Shown in pieces: positions 1-6,231 of a stretch of 10,949 bases of DNA; within the stretch, counting starts at the first letter, position 1; every line of letters begins with the position of its first letter. The position numbers and the translations under genes are program-made. The notes below the pieces were generated by a model, which had not been told where the DNA came from, made no database searches, and saw nothing but the letters and a program-made list of their open reading frames with translations. Origin of the DNA: Syntrophomonadaceae bacterium (GTDB lineage: Bacteria; Bacillota; Syntrophomonadia; Syntrophomonadales; Syntrophomonadaceae); assembly GCA_031265005.1 (NCBI GenBank), contig JAISDD010000091.1, positions 1 through 10,949 of the forward strand, read 5' to 3'.

Positions 1-207
1 ATCGGGTGACTTTTCAATATGCAGTTCCCAAAGTTCACCGTTTTTTTTCTTCACTTCAAGGATAATCTCATCATCATGAGCCGCAAATTGATAATCGAGA
101 ATATCATCCACCGGTAACCCCGCCATAGAAACTAAGCAATCTCCCGCTTCTATGCCCATTTCATCAGCAATACTCCCTCTGATAACTTTGGTAATTATCG
201 CTGCCAT
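1..207 (-). CDS. DUF512 / PDZ-like radical-SAM-associated protein, N-terminal part
   Basis: The reading frame begins at an ATG read leftward from 207 and runs off the left edge, so only 69 residues are visible and the C-terminus is missing. The start is fixed by a strong ribosome binding site (AGGAGG) about 6 nt upstream. The visible part reads MAAIITKVIRGSIADEMGIE and continues with a GD-x-LVSMAG-LPVDDI-DYQF pattern. That is the PDZ-like opening of the DUF512 family, conserved Firmicute proteins that combine this fold with a radical-SAM-like FeS domain and DUF512 (PF04459). The FeS part would lie outside the window, so it is not seen here. In the family it often sits near the GTPase gene der. 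Function is unknown. Confidence 0.75.
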   Translation of the reverse strand, partial: MAAIITKVIRGSIADEMGIEAGDCLVSMAGLPVDDILDYQFAAHDDEIILEVKKKNGELWELHIEKSPD

Positions 208-232
208 TATCAACCTCCTAAACTCATATCCA

Positions 233-261
233 ATTATCTTATAAATATCCGTATAAATCAA
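233..261 (-). promoter_or_regulatory. sigma-A-like promoter for the DUF512 gene
   Basis: On the minus strand TTGATT (256-261) and GATAAT (233-238) are separated by exactly 17 nt. Each differs from the sigma-A consensus by one or two bases. The expected transcript start lies about 20 nt before the ATG at 207, leaving room for the AGGAGG site. Judged by eye only. Confidence 0.55.
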
Positions 262-309
262 GAGTCCCTGCCACAGCCGCTTTAAAGAGGCAGAAAATAT
301 ATTATTTAT

Positions 310-338
310 TTGTCAGTTTTTCAACTAACCTATACTAT
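310..338 (+). promoter_or_regulatory. candidate promoter for the dUTPase-like gene (distal)
   Basis: TTGTCA (310-315) is followed after 17 nt by TACTAT (333-338), with an overlapping perfect TATAAT at 336-341 at a longer 20-nt spacing. It would give a leader of roughly 130 nt. A second candidate nearer the gene is TTGTGT (401-406), 17 nt, TATACG (424-429). The region is very AT-rich, so chance matches are likely and I cannot choose between them. Confidence 0.35.
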
Positions 339-474
339 AATAAATAATACATTCAAGTATAGTTGTTTTTGTGTTAGAATAAGCATAAATGTAATATTAA
401 TTGTGTTTTAACTACTCTTTAGATATACGCGCACATAAGCACTAAAAAATATTAAATATTGGCGGAGGATTATT

Positions 475-861
475 ATGGATAAAATCGAAGTGAAATTTAA
501 AAATATCATTGAAGGAGCTCAAATTCCGGAATATGACACTAAACATTCTTCCGGCTGTGATTTAGCTATATCCTTAAATCACGAAATTATTTTGTATCCT
601 TACGAAGTTCAAAGCCTTCCTACCGGTATCGCTGTGGAAATCCCCGCCGGGTTTGAAGGTCAAATCCGCAGCCGTTCCGGTATGGCCCGCAAAGGTATAA
701 TTGTCGCTAACGCTCCTGGCACAGTTGAATCAGGCTATACGGAAGAAATAAAAATTCTTCTCTTAAACACGACCGATAAGCCTATTAAAATACTCCCAGG
801 ACAAAAAGTCGCTCAAATAGTTTTTGCTCCCATCGTTCGCGCGGAGTTTATCCCTATTTAA
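475..861 (+). CDS. dut: dUTPase-fold protein, short form lacking motif V
   Basis: Trimeric dUTPases (PF00692) hydrolyse dUTP to dUMP and pyrophosphate, which keeps uracil out of DNA and feeds thymidylate synthesis. Motif I is seen as SSGCDL (25-30), motif II as RSRSGMA (65-71), a motif III position as GTVESGYTEEI (82-92) and motif IV as PGQKVAQIVFAPI (108-120). Two things are odd. The motif III aspartate that normally acts as general base is Glu85, and the usual DSDYRG pattern is ESGYTE. The protein also stops at 128 residues, before the glycine-rich motif V (GGFGSTG) that closes over the nucleotide. No such motif is readable in any plus frame just downstream. The start is set by GGCGGAGG about 8 nt before the ATG. 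The fold assignment is confident. Activity is uncertain: it could be a divergent, slow or regulatory dUTPase. It is convergent with the sporulation operon. Confidence 0.8.
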   Translation: MDKIEVKFKNIIEGAQIPEYDTKHSSGCDLAISLNHEIILYPYEVQSLPTGIAVEIPAGFEGQIRSRSGMARKGIIVANAPGTVESGYTEEIKILLLNTTDKPIKILPGQKVAQIVFAPIVRAEFIPI

Positions 862-935
862 AAAACAGCCATAATTGGTTATGTGCCGCGCGCTTCGTCA
901 GGTCAGTCGGCTAGGATATTTTTGCTCAGCTTAAA

Positions 936-999
936 AGCCATTATCAAACAACATCACTTAATGGGGCTCAGTTTTTAAAACAAGCAGCGAAGCTTTTTT
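936..999 (+). terminator. weak terminator candidates between convergent genes
   Basis: The 174 nt between the dUTPase stop and the capping-subunit stop contain no gene I can support. Two imperfect hairpins precede T-runs. CCATTA (938-943) pairs with TAATGG (959-964), with a long loop, and is followed by TTTTT at 972-976. AAGC (982-985) pairs with GCTT (992-995) and runs into a T6 stretch. Both stems are short, so either is only a tentative end for the dUTPase transcript. Confidence 0.3.
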
Positions 1000-1035
1000 A
1001 TTATTAATAGCATATTTCTTTATAAATTCATAAAA

Positions 1036-1233
1036 TTAATGGTGGCGGCAAATTATATAAACGCCGTTACCCAGATCATGAACCGTTCCTCCTAAAACTC
1101 GCGCCAGTTTGAAGCCTAGTTCCTCTTTTTCTTCGTCTCCATGAGCCGCAAAAATCGGACAAGTGCCGCCGCATATCTTATTGGCGTCCGTAGTGACTAT
1201 AGCCAGTATTACTCCATGTAAGCCAATATCCAT
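1036..1233 (-). CDS. capping complex subunit for YIEGIA (small protein)
   Basis: This 65-residue protein matches the small partner found directly downstream of YIEGIA-family genes in endospore formers, named in databases as the capping complex subunit for YIEGIA. It starts MDIGLHGVILAIVTTDANK and carries a CGGTCP motif (Cys21, Cys25) plus Cys62-Arg-His64-His65 at the C-terminus. That spacing could bind a metal, but this is inference. There is no signal peptide or clear membrane segment. Its ATG shares one base with the stop of the YIEGIA gene (TAATG), so translation is almost certainly coupled. It is the last gene of the four-gene sporulation operon. The biochemical role is unknown; the name and gene context are the basis for the call. 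Confidence 0.75.
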   Translation of the reverse strand: MDIGLHGVILAIVTTDANKICGGTCPIFAAHGDEEKEELGFKLARVLGGTVHDLGNGVYIICRHH

Positions 1234-2123
1234 TAATCGGCCGCCTTCCTTCCTAAAAATGTTTTAAGCGTTGTATTGTAAGCTGATTCCAAAACCGGCA
1301 CTTTCTTTATAACATCTATCAATATTTCCAAATCCGGCTCATTGGCTACAATATATAATGCCAAATATCCTTTATCCGGATCTTTGCGGGCCATTGGCGT
1401 AAGTTCTTTCTCATCAACTTCCACTTTGCTGCCCAAGATAGAAACCACATCATGAATAATAGCCATTCTTTGGCCCAAGGCGTCCAAAGTCAAACGCGCG
1501 TTATCATCTTTAGGCTTAATGATAACTCCCAGGCCTTCGTCAAGGATTTTCTTCCGAACTTGCGGTAAGCCAACATTATTAAAAACAATGTCGTTTATTT
1601 TTAACAAACTGCCGTCAAAATATAACTCGGCTTTTTCTACCTCAGCTATATCGCCAATGAATTTTCCATTCATCAAACATAAAGAAAAAAGGACGCAAAC
1701 CACTGCTCCGGCCAAAGCATAAATGAAATTTAAATACACCACTAAGCCGCTTGTTACCAAAGCGCTGAGAATTACTAAATAATTACGGGCTTCAAAAACT
1801 CTGGCAATGCCCTCTATATAATCAGCGCCGCGGAGGACCATTTTAGTTTCTTCCAATCGGTTTAAAGTTTCCCGCTCCATATTTCTAATATCCCGAAACT
1901 GTTGAGCCGCTAAAACCAAAAAGGTTGCAGCCGTATAGTCCGCTTCCGCGATGGCCGGAACAGCTACCGCTCCCAATGCCGCCGCCATAAATCCCAGCGA
2001 TAAGTGAGTTAAATGTCCATGCGGATATGTCGGGTAATTTCTATGGTCGTTGCGCAGCATAAGCACTCTGTTAATAACTCCTACCGCAATCCCCATAACG
2101 ATAGCGTATAAATAATTTTCCAT
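1233..2123 (-). CDS. YIEGIA family membrane protein
   Basis: This 296-residue membrane protein is recognised by the family-defining YIEGIA hexapeptide (residues 102-107). It belongs to a family restricted, as far as I know, to spore-forming Firmicutes. An N-terminal hydrophobic segment (about 5-22), a second at about 40-60 and a pair at about 116-150 form the membrane part. Residues from about 155 to the end form a soluble domain with a regular alternating pattern (VEKAELYFDGSLLKIND). The start is one nucleotide after the spoIIP stop (TAA-A-ATG), and the stop overlaps the start of the capping subunit. No catalytic residues are recognisable. Co-transcription with spoIIP suggests a role in sporulation membranes, perhaps during engulfment, but this is inferred from context only. 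Confidence 0.8.
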   Translation of the reverse strand: MENYLYAIVMGIAVGVINRVLMLRNDHRNYPTYPHGHLTHLSLGFMAAALGAVAVPAIAEADYTAATFLVLAAQQFRDIRNMERETLNRLEETKMVLRGADYIEGIARVFEARNYLVILSALVTSGLVVYLNFIYALAGAVVCVLFSLCLMNGKFIGDIAEVEKAELYFDGSLLKINDIVFNNVGLPQVRKKILDEGLGVIIKPKDDNARLTLDALGQRMAIIHDVVSILGSKVEVDEKELTPMARKDPDKGYLALYIVANEPDLEILIDVIKKVPVLESAYNTTLKTFLGRKAAD

Positions 2124-2124
2124 T

Positions 2125-3192
2125 TTATTCTTGAAAAGCCTTTTTGTTCATCAAAACATAAGCCCCTATCACGATAAACATCATGGAACATAGAATTAGA
2201 AGCGTTTTCAAAATTCCCGCGCTTTGGTTATTAGCCGCCGGAGCGTTTCCATTAAAGCCGCTGGCGCTGGAAACGCCTAAGACTGAAGATAGCGCGTCGG
2301 CAAACATTTTCACACCTTCCTCAGCCTCTTCTTTGCTATTGGTATGAGAACCCACTTCAATGAGTACAGAGCGCGGTGATAAATCCTGATTAAACACTCC
2401 TTTACCAATGAAAATTCCATTTGACAGTCCGGGTGTCTTTTGGTCCATCGCCGCTTTTATCTGTTTGGCAAACTCCAGATTAGTATTTTTATTAGGATTT
2501 TGTTTTCCCACCACCAATTTTATTTTAGTTACTTCTTTTCCGTTAATTTTAGCTTCGTATTGTTCCGGCGCTAATGCGTCTCTATGAACATCCAAAATTA
2601 TGTTTGGATTTTTGCGCAGCAAAGACGCAGCCGTTTTACGAGAACGGCTGTAAGCGTTAAAATCATGAGGATTGTGATTGCTTTCACTATAAATGACATT
2701 TATTCCTAAAGATTTTAATTTATCGGCTAAAACCTTACCTACGTCGTATATACCTCCGTTCCCGTCAATACTTCCCCTGCCATCGCTGGGTACATAAGAT
2801 TCATCACTGTGAGTATGGTAAATCGCAACCGTTGGTTTTTTGTTTTTTCCTTCTCCTAATTTTGCCTCAATATTAGCACTGCCCTCCGCAAAAACCCAAA
2901 CATCGCTAACCTCGTCAAAATTAAGCTGCGGCATGTTTTCTTTGCCCTTATTGACACAATGAGCGCTCTCCGCTTCTATAGTTACCACCTGATAACGATA
3001 ATTATCGGCGCTTATAAATTCATCCCCAATTTCAACTTCACCTGATATTTGCGTCAACGGCCGGTCTTGTTCATCAAGCAGGGTAAAATATTTTTCGCTT
3101 TCCGTTTCCGTAACCGCTTGGGCATTGCCTATATTCATCCCAGCCGCTATTAAGAAAAAAGCCCCTAAAATAACAAAAACTTTTTTATTCAT
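2125..3192 (-). CDS. spoIIP: stage II sporulation protein P (SpoIIP)
   Basis: SpoIIP is a peptidoglycan amidase/endopeptidase that works with SpoIID and SpoIIM to thin septal peptidoglycan and drive membrane migration during engulfment. The 355-residue protein starts at MNKKVFVILG, after AGGA, and overlaps the end of the upstream gene by 8 nt. A longer in-frame start at 3297 would lie deep inside that gene and put a basic stretch before the signal sequence, so I reject it. Residues 5-26 are a signal or anchor segment ending AQA. The catalytic domain shows IYHTHSDESY (124-133, His126 and His128), DVHRD (201-205) and LIEVGSHTN (277-285, Glu279), all typical of PF07454. A second hydrophobic segment (about 327-347) lies near the C-terminus, after a Gly/Ala/Asn-rich linker. 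The enzyme may therefore be anchored at its C-terminus if the N-terminal signal is cleaved. Confidence 0.9.
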   Translation of the reverse strand: MNKKVFVILGAFFLIAAGMNIGNAQAVTETESEKYFTLLDEQDRPLTQISGEVEIGDEFISADNYRYQVVTIEAESAHCVNKGKENMPQLNFDEVSDVWVFAEGSANIEAKLGEGKNKKPTVAIYHTHSDESYVPSDGRGSIDGNGGIYDVGKVLADKLKSLGINVIYSESNHNPHDFNAYSRSRKTAASLLRKNPNIILDVHRDALAPEQYEAKINGKEVTKIKLVVGKQNPNKNTNLEFAKQIKAAMDQKTPGLSNGIFIGKGVFNQDLSPRSVLIEVGSHTNSKEEAEEGVKMFADALSSVLGVSSASGFNGNAPAANNQSAGILKTLLILCSMMFIVIGAYVLMNKKAFQE

Positions 3193-3973
3193 TATCCTGC
3201 TGCCCTTCCGCTTCTTCTTTTGTTTCCCGGTTTTTATTCTCTTTATCAGCTTCCCCAGCAGATCTCCGCTGAAAATCATTACTCTGTCCTTCATCATTCA
3301 TAGGTTTATGAGCCGGCCCAGATTGGCGAAAATGGTTTGCCGTTTCCTCCGAACCTCTTTCTTCTTGCAGCCCTACCTGAAGTTTTTCTCTGGTTTCACC
3401 AATAACTTCAGCCAGCACTACCGCTAAAACCCCTGATAAAATCAATGAATCAAAAGCTCCCGCGCCTCCAACATAAACCACTCCACGCAAACCGCTTCTG
3501 AATATATAGAAAAACTGAACTATATCCATAGTGAATACTCCCATAACCGCAGCAAAAAAAGCTCCCCGCCGCGAACGTCCTGCTATATAGGCAACAACGC
3601 CTGCCACTAACGGATAAATAAAAATAGGATCCATCAGTATATTTTCCGGTTCAGCACCCATAAAACGGCCGGCCGTATAAATAGCTAACGCCGTTACCGC
3701 CGCCGCCGCGATAGCTCGTAATTTCTCTTTAGCGCTCCCGGCTTTAATCCACACATAAACAGCCAAACCTATAGCCACGCTGCCGCCAAAATTAATAACG
3801 ACCCGGTTACCCAGAGGCACATCGATAAAACTGCCTACAATGATCGCCGCTATAATTGCCAACGCGCCCTTATTACTTAAATACAATCTATCCAAAGCTC
3901 TGTGCGCCAGTCCAAAGTAAATCAAAATAGAAACAACAATTAAAATAATCAAACCAATAGGAAAATTGCTCAT
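3185..3973 (-). CDS. DUF1614 family membrane protein
   Basis: This 262-residue integral membrane protein is the first gene of the leftward sporulation operon. Hydrophobic segments lie at about 5-22, 37-51, 62-77, 86-101, 117-132, 138-155 and 174-191. The stretch YPLVAGVVAYIAGRSRRGAF (120-139), followed by a membrane segment ending in an aspartate (Asp150), matches DUF1614 (PF07758), which is common next to spoIIP and YIEGIA genes in Clostridia. From about residue 192 the protein is a long charged hydrophilic tail rich in Glu, Lys, Arg and Gln, probably cytoplasmic and disordered. It starts at ATG 3973, with AAAGG sequences about 10 nt upstream. Its stop overlaps the spoIIP start by 8 nt. No biochemical function is established for the family. 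Confidence 0.75.
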   Translation of the reverse strand: MSNFPIGLIILIVVSILIYFGLAHRALDRLYLSNKGALAIIAAIIVGSFIDVPLGNRVVINFGGSVAIGLAVYVWIKAGSAKEKLRAIAAAAVTALAIYTAGRFMGAEPENILMDPIFIYPLVAGVVAYIAGRSRRGAFFAAVMGVFTMDIVQFFYIFRSGLRGVVYVGGAGAFDSLILSGVLAVVLAEVIGETREKLQVGLQEERGSEETANHFRQSGPAHKPMNDEGQSNDFQRRSAGEADKENKNRETKEEAEGQQDNE

Positions 3974-4019
3974 TTTTTAAGTCATCCTTTCACCTTTGAG
4001 TAAAATTAAATAATTTGCA

Positions 4020-4048
4020 ATTATATTTCCCCTTTTCCCTGCCTTTAT
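4020..4048 (-). promoter_or_regulatory. promoter candidate for the DUF1614-spoIIP-YIEGIA operon
   Basis: On the minus strand a perfect TATAAT (4020-4025) lies about 50 nt before the first start codon. A poor -35 (ATAAAG, 4043-4048) sits 17 nt upstream. The GGGGAAA just ahead of the -10, with ACATA further upstream, loosely recalls sporulation sigma factor (SigF/SigE) promoters, which would fit the gene content. The match is too loose to assign a sigma factor. Confidence 0.3.
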
Positions 4049-4049
4049 G

Positions 4050-4084
4050 TAAAAACAAAAAAGCATCTTGTTAAAAAGACGCTT
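4050..4084 (-). terminator. orphan hairpin terminator
   Basis: Read on the minus strand, AAGCGTCTT pairs with AAGATGCTT (9 bp including one G-U) around a 6-nt loop and runs into TTTTTTGTTTTT. The same hairpin on the plus strand has an A-C mismatch and is followed by TATTTTT. It therefore works best for leftward transcription, yet no intact leftward gene exists to its right in this window. Confidence 0.6.
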
Positions 4085-4205
4085 TATTTTTAATAAAATA
4101 TTTTTTTCAAAATCGTTCTGTTAGAAACGTTTAAACCAACCAAGAGCTAGGGGTCGTTTAGCCTCATGATATAACAAAACTCAGGCAGCCATGGAAGGAG
4201 CCAAA

Positions 4206-4395
4206 AACTATGGGACAAATATTATACTAAAGTGCCAGAACGGCAAAGGTGCCCTGCTGAGTAATATATAAGCTAGCGTGGCGGCACTGCAAGGAAGGCT
4301 ACGTTTGGGAAGCCAATTTTTACAGCCGGCACAAGGGCGGAAATTTCCGGCAGTTTGACGGCAAGACTCCCTTGTGTTCTCGCTTGGTGAACTAA
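4206..4395 (+). pseudogene. degenerate zinc-ribbon (DUF4379-like) gene fragment
   Basis: The 500 nt between the orphan terminator and the LysR gene hold no intact gene, but they contain remnants of a repeat-type zinc-ribbon protein. In one frame (4206-4268) the reading includes LKCQNGKGALLSNI. In another (4279-4395) it reads WRHCKEGYVWEANFYSRHKG, then GNFRQFDGKTPL. The pattern W-x-C-x-x-G-H-x-W-x-A-x-x-x-S-R-x-K-G-x-GCPYC-x-GK is the hallmark of DUF4379-type zinc ribbons (PF14311). Here the second CxxC is gone (FRQF), the histidine is Tyr, and stops and a frame change separate the two pieces. I read this as a decayed gene, perhaps of phage or mobile origin. The rest of the interval (about 4085-4205 and 4396-4570) shows nothing I recognise. 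Confidence 0.45.
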
Positions 4396-4572
4396 AATAG
4401 ACAAGGATACAAAGCGAAATAACTAAAACGGAGCCGCTACAGAACTTTTATCCCCTAATAACTACACGGACGGAGAACGGGGTTTGGCAAAAGCCACATG
4501 AGAGGTGTAACGTGCCGTTCATTCGCTAAAAGCGATTTTGTTATTAAAGAAATAGTAATAACCACCAGGCAT

Positions 4573-4606
4573 ATCTTGATGACAGATATATTGATTCTGT
4601 ATCAAT
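4573..4606 (+). promoter_or_regulatory. palindromic LysR-type operator over a promoter-like sequence
   Basis: ATTGAT-TCTGT-ATCAAT (4590-4606) is a perfect interrupted palindrome with 6-bp arms. A second, weaker one, ATCT-N7-AGAT (4573-4587), adjoins it. LysR proteins typically bind such T-N11-A-like dyads upstream of their own gene. A promoter-like pair, TTGATG (4576-4581) and TATCAA (4600-4605) with 18-nt spacing, overlaps the dyad. Binding here would therefore block lysR transcription, giving negative autoregulation (inference). Confidence 0.5.
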
Positions 4607-4643
4607 TTCATGCAACAATAGAAATACAGAAAGGTGTGTGCCG

Positions 4644-5534
4644 ATGGAACTCCGGGTATTGAATTATTTCCTGGCGGCAGCGCGGGAGGAAAACATCACA
4701 AAGGCCGCGCAACTTCTTCATGTTACTCAACCAACATTGTCGCGCCAGATTATACAACTTGAAAAAGAGCTGGACGTGAAACTGTTTGTGAGAAGCAACC
4801 ACAATATCATACTGACAGATGATGGTATGTTGCTCAAACGCCGCGCAGAAGAAATTGTTGCGCTCGCGGAGAAAACGAAAGGTGAGTTTTCCCGCCGAGA
4901 TGAACACCTTACGGGGGAAATCACTATCGGAAGCGGCGAGCTGCTAAGTATGCGGCTTCTGTCTGAAATACTTTCCTCTTTCCAAAAAAAGTACCCGCTT
5001 ATTCGATATGAGCTATACAGTGGGGACGCAGACAACGTCAAGGCCCACATTGAAAGCGGATTGCTTGACGCAGGATTGTTGCTCAAACCTGTTGACATTG
5101 GGAAATATGAGTTTATCCGTATGCCCCTCAAAGAAGAATGGGGAATACTGACGCACAAGGATTCGTACTTGGCGGCCAAGGAGCATATAAGCCCGGAGGA
5201 TTTAGTCGGTGTGCCTTTGTTGATCGCAAAGCGCGGTCTTGTGCAGAACACGCTCGCAAATTGGTTCGGCTCTCATTTTGAGCGTCTTGAAATCGTCGCG
5301 ACATACAATCTTCTCTATAACGCCGCAATCATGGCGCAAAACAAAATGGGCGTCGCGCTTTGTTTGAAGTTATCCAGCACATATGATGAATTGTGCTATG
5401 TCCCGCTCTCCCCGGAACTCAAAATGGGGTCCGTTTTCGTTTGGAAAAAGAATCAGATATTTCCCCCGGCAACCGCGGCTTTCTTGGAACATATCAAGGC
5501 ATACGCAAAAGGCATTTCTCGCGATTTAATATAA
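4644..5534 (+). CDS. LysR family transcriptional regulator
   Basis: This 296-residue protein has the standard LysR layout. An N-terminal winged helix-turn-helix covers residues 1-60 (MELRVLNYFLAAAREENIT, then AAQLLHVTQPTLSRQIIQLE and a wing ending LTDDG). A linker helix follows (about 62-85), then a periplasmic-binding-like effector domain (about 92-290). A GTG six bases upstream is in frame, but the AGAAAGG site is 9 nt from the ATG and only 3 nt from the GTG, so the ATG is preferred. Two cysteines (240 and 251) lie in the effector domain; whether they sense redox state cannot be told. The gene is the first of the rightward block and all following genes are on the same strand, so it probably controls them as well as itself. 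The effector is unknown. Confidence 0.92.
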   Translation: MELRVLNYFLAAAREENITKAAQLLHVTQPTLSRQIIQLEKELDVKLFVRSNHNIILTDDGMLLKRRAEEIVALAEKTKGEFSRRDEHLTGEITIGSGELLSMRLLSEILSSFQKKYPLIRYELYSGDADNVKAHIESGLLDAGLLLKPVDIGKYEFIRMPLKEEWGILTHKDSYLAAKEHISPEDLVGVPLLIAKRGLVQNTLANWFGSHFERLEIVATYNLLYNAAIMAQNKMGVALCLKLSSTYDELCYVPLSPELKMGSVFVWKKNQIFPPATAAFLEHIKAYAKGISRDLI

Positions 5535-5537
5535 GTA

Positions 5538-5567
5538 TTTTATATTTCTAAATCCCAGAATTATAAT
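5538..5567 (+). promoter_or_regulatory. promoter candidate for the lipoprotein/redox operon
   Basis: A perfect TATAAT (5562-5567) lies between the LysR stop and the first lipoprotein gene, with a weak -35 (TTTATA at 5539-5544, 17 nt away). A weak -35 is expected for an activator-dependent promoter. Transcription would start near 5574, inside the left arm of the adjoining terminator hairpin. Confidence 0.45.
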
Positions 5568-5600
5568 TAAGGTGTTCCCAATCGGAATGCCTTAGTTTTT
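5568..5600 (+). terminator. rho-independent terminator of lysR, possibly an attenuator
   Basis: TAAGGTGTTCC (5568-5578) pairs with GGAATGCCTTA (5584-5594) across a CAATC loop, giving an 11-bp stem with two G-U wobbles, and is followed by G-TTTTT (5595-5600). It ends only about 24 nt before the next start codon. Genes downstream therefore need read-through or a start site inside the hairpin. Confidence 0.65.
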
Positions 5601-5623
5601 ATCGGAAGGAATTAGCCAAGTAA

Positions 5624-6172
5624 ATGAAAAGAGGATTATTTTTGATTGTTGCGCTGGTAATGGCAATATCGCTGTCTGCTTGCGATGGTATAAAAGAGCC
5701 GGATTCCTCACCGTCTGCCACACTGGAAGCAACGCCGCCATCTTCGGCGGAACCCCCTGCCACAGCGTATTTTACGCCGGACGAAGCGAGCCAAACGGAG
5801 GTAACTGAAATGCAGAAATTGGCTATCACAGTTGGCAACACAAAGTTTACCGCGACGATGGCGGACAATTCTTCCGCAAAGGCTCTGATGAAACTGCTTT
5901 ATGAAAAACCGCTTACAATAAAGATGCAGGATTACGGCGGTTTTGAAAAGGTCGGCCCGATAGGTCAAAATCTTCTGGCAAATGACGAGCAAATCAGCAC
6001 GACAGCCGGGGATTTAATTCTGTACCAAGGCAATCAGTTCGTGATTTACTATTCGTCCAACTCGTGGAGTTTTACAAGGCTTGGCAGGATGGATAACGTT
6101 ACCGCCGACGACTTGAAAAAAGTCCTTGGGAGCGGCGATGTAACTGTTACGCTTTCGATAGCGGAAAGGTGA
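5624..6172 (+). CDS. lipoprotein with cyclophilin-like fold domain
   Basis: This 182-residue predicted lipoprotein has a basic n-region and hydrophobic segment (residues 1-19) ending in the lipobox LSAC, with lipidated Cys20. A Ser/Pro/Glu/Ala-rich linker runs to about residue 60. The rest (63-180) matches the bacterial cyclophilin-like fold family (Cyclophil_like2, PF18050): MQKLAITVGNTKFTATMADN, then LPL-type YEKPLTIKMQDYGGFEKVG, GDLILYQGNQFVIYY and SWSFTRLGRM. The fold resembles peptidyl-prolyl isomerase, but activity is not established for the family. These domains often occur beside flavodoxin and CMD genes, as here. AAGGA lies about 14 nt before the ATG, so initiation looks weak. An internal GGAGGT site (5797-5802) precedes Met63 exactly at the domain boundary. 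The stop overlaps an in-frame GTG of the next gene. Confidence 0.8.
   Translation: MKRGLFLIVALVMAISLSACDGIKEPDSSPSATLEATPPSSAEPPATAYFTPDEASQTEVTEMQKLAITVGNTKFTATMADNSSAKALMKLLYEKPLTIKMQDYGGFEKVGPIGQNLLANDEQISTTAGDLILYQGNQFVIYYSSNSWSFTRLGRMDNVTADDLKKVLGSGDVTVTLSIAER
5797..5812 (+). promoter_or_regulatory. internal Shine-Dalgarno and ATG at the domain boundary (cyclophilin-like gene)
   Basis: GGAGGT (5797-5802) stands 8 nt before an in-frame ATG (5810-5812, Met63). This Met is the first residue of the folded domain (MQKLAITVGN). Initiation here would give a 120-residue cytoplasmic protein without the lipoprotein leader. The site is stronger than the one at the upstream start. Confidence 0.55.
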
Positions 6173-6231
6173 TTGTTGCCGTCCGGGGCAAATTAAAAAA
6201 GATGAGCAAAATGAAAACAATGGGTTATAAA

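Noticed and set aside
862..930. Hidden dUTPase motif V downstream of the stop
   Set aside because: All three plus frames were read; none gives GGFGSTG or a close variant, so a single frameshift does not restore it.
2125..3297. Longer 390-residue start for spoIIP
   Set aside because: It would overlap the DUF1614 gene by over 100 nt and put a basic stretch before the signal segment. The ATG at 3192 has AGGA and a short coupling overlap.
4523..4542. Small hairpin TCGC-TAAAA-GCGA followed by TTTTGTT
   Set aside because: The stem is only 4 bp and there is no intact gene to terminate; probably chance.
4608..5251. Minus-strand frames opposite the LysR gene
   Set aside because: They are antisense to a complete LysR gene and lack initiation signals or domain motifs.
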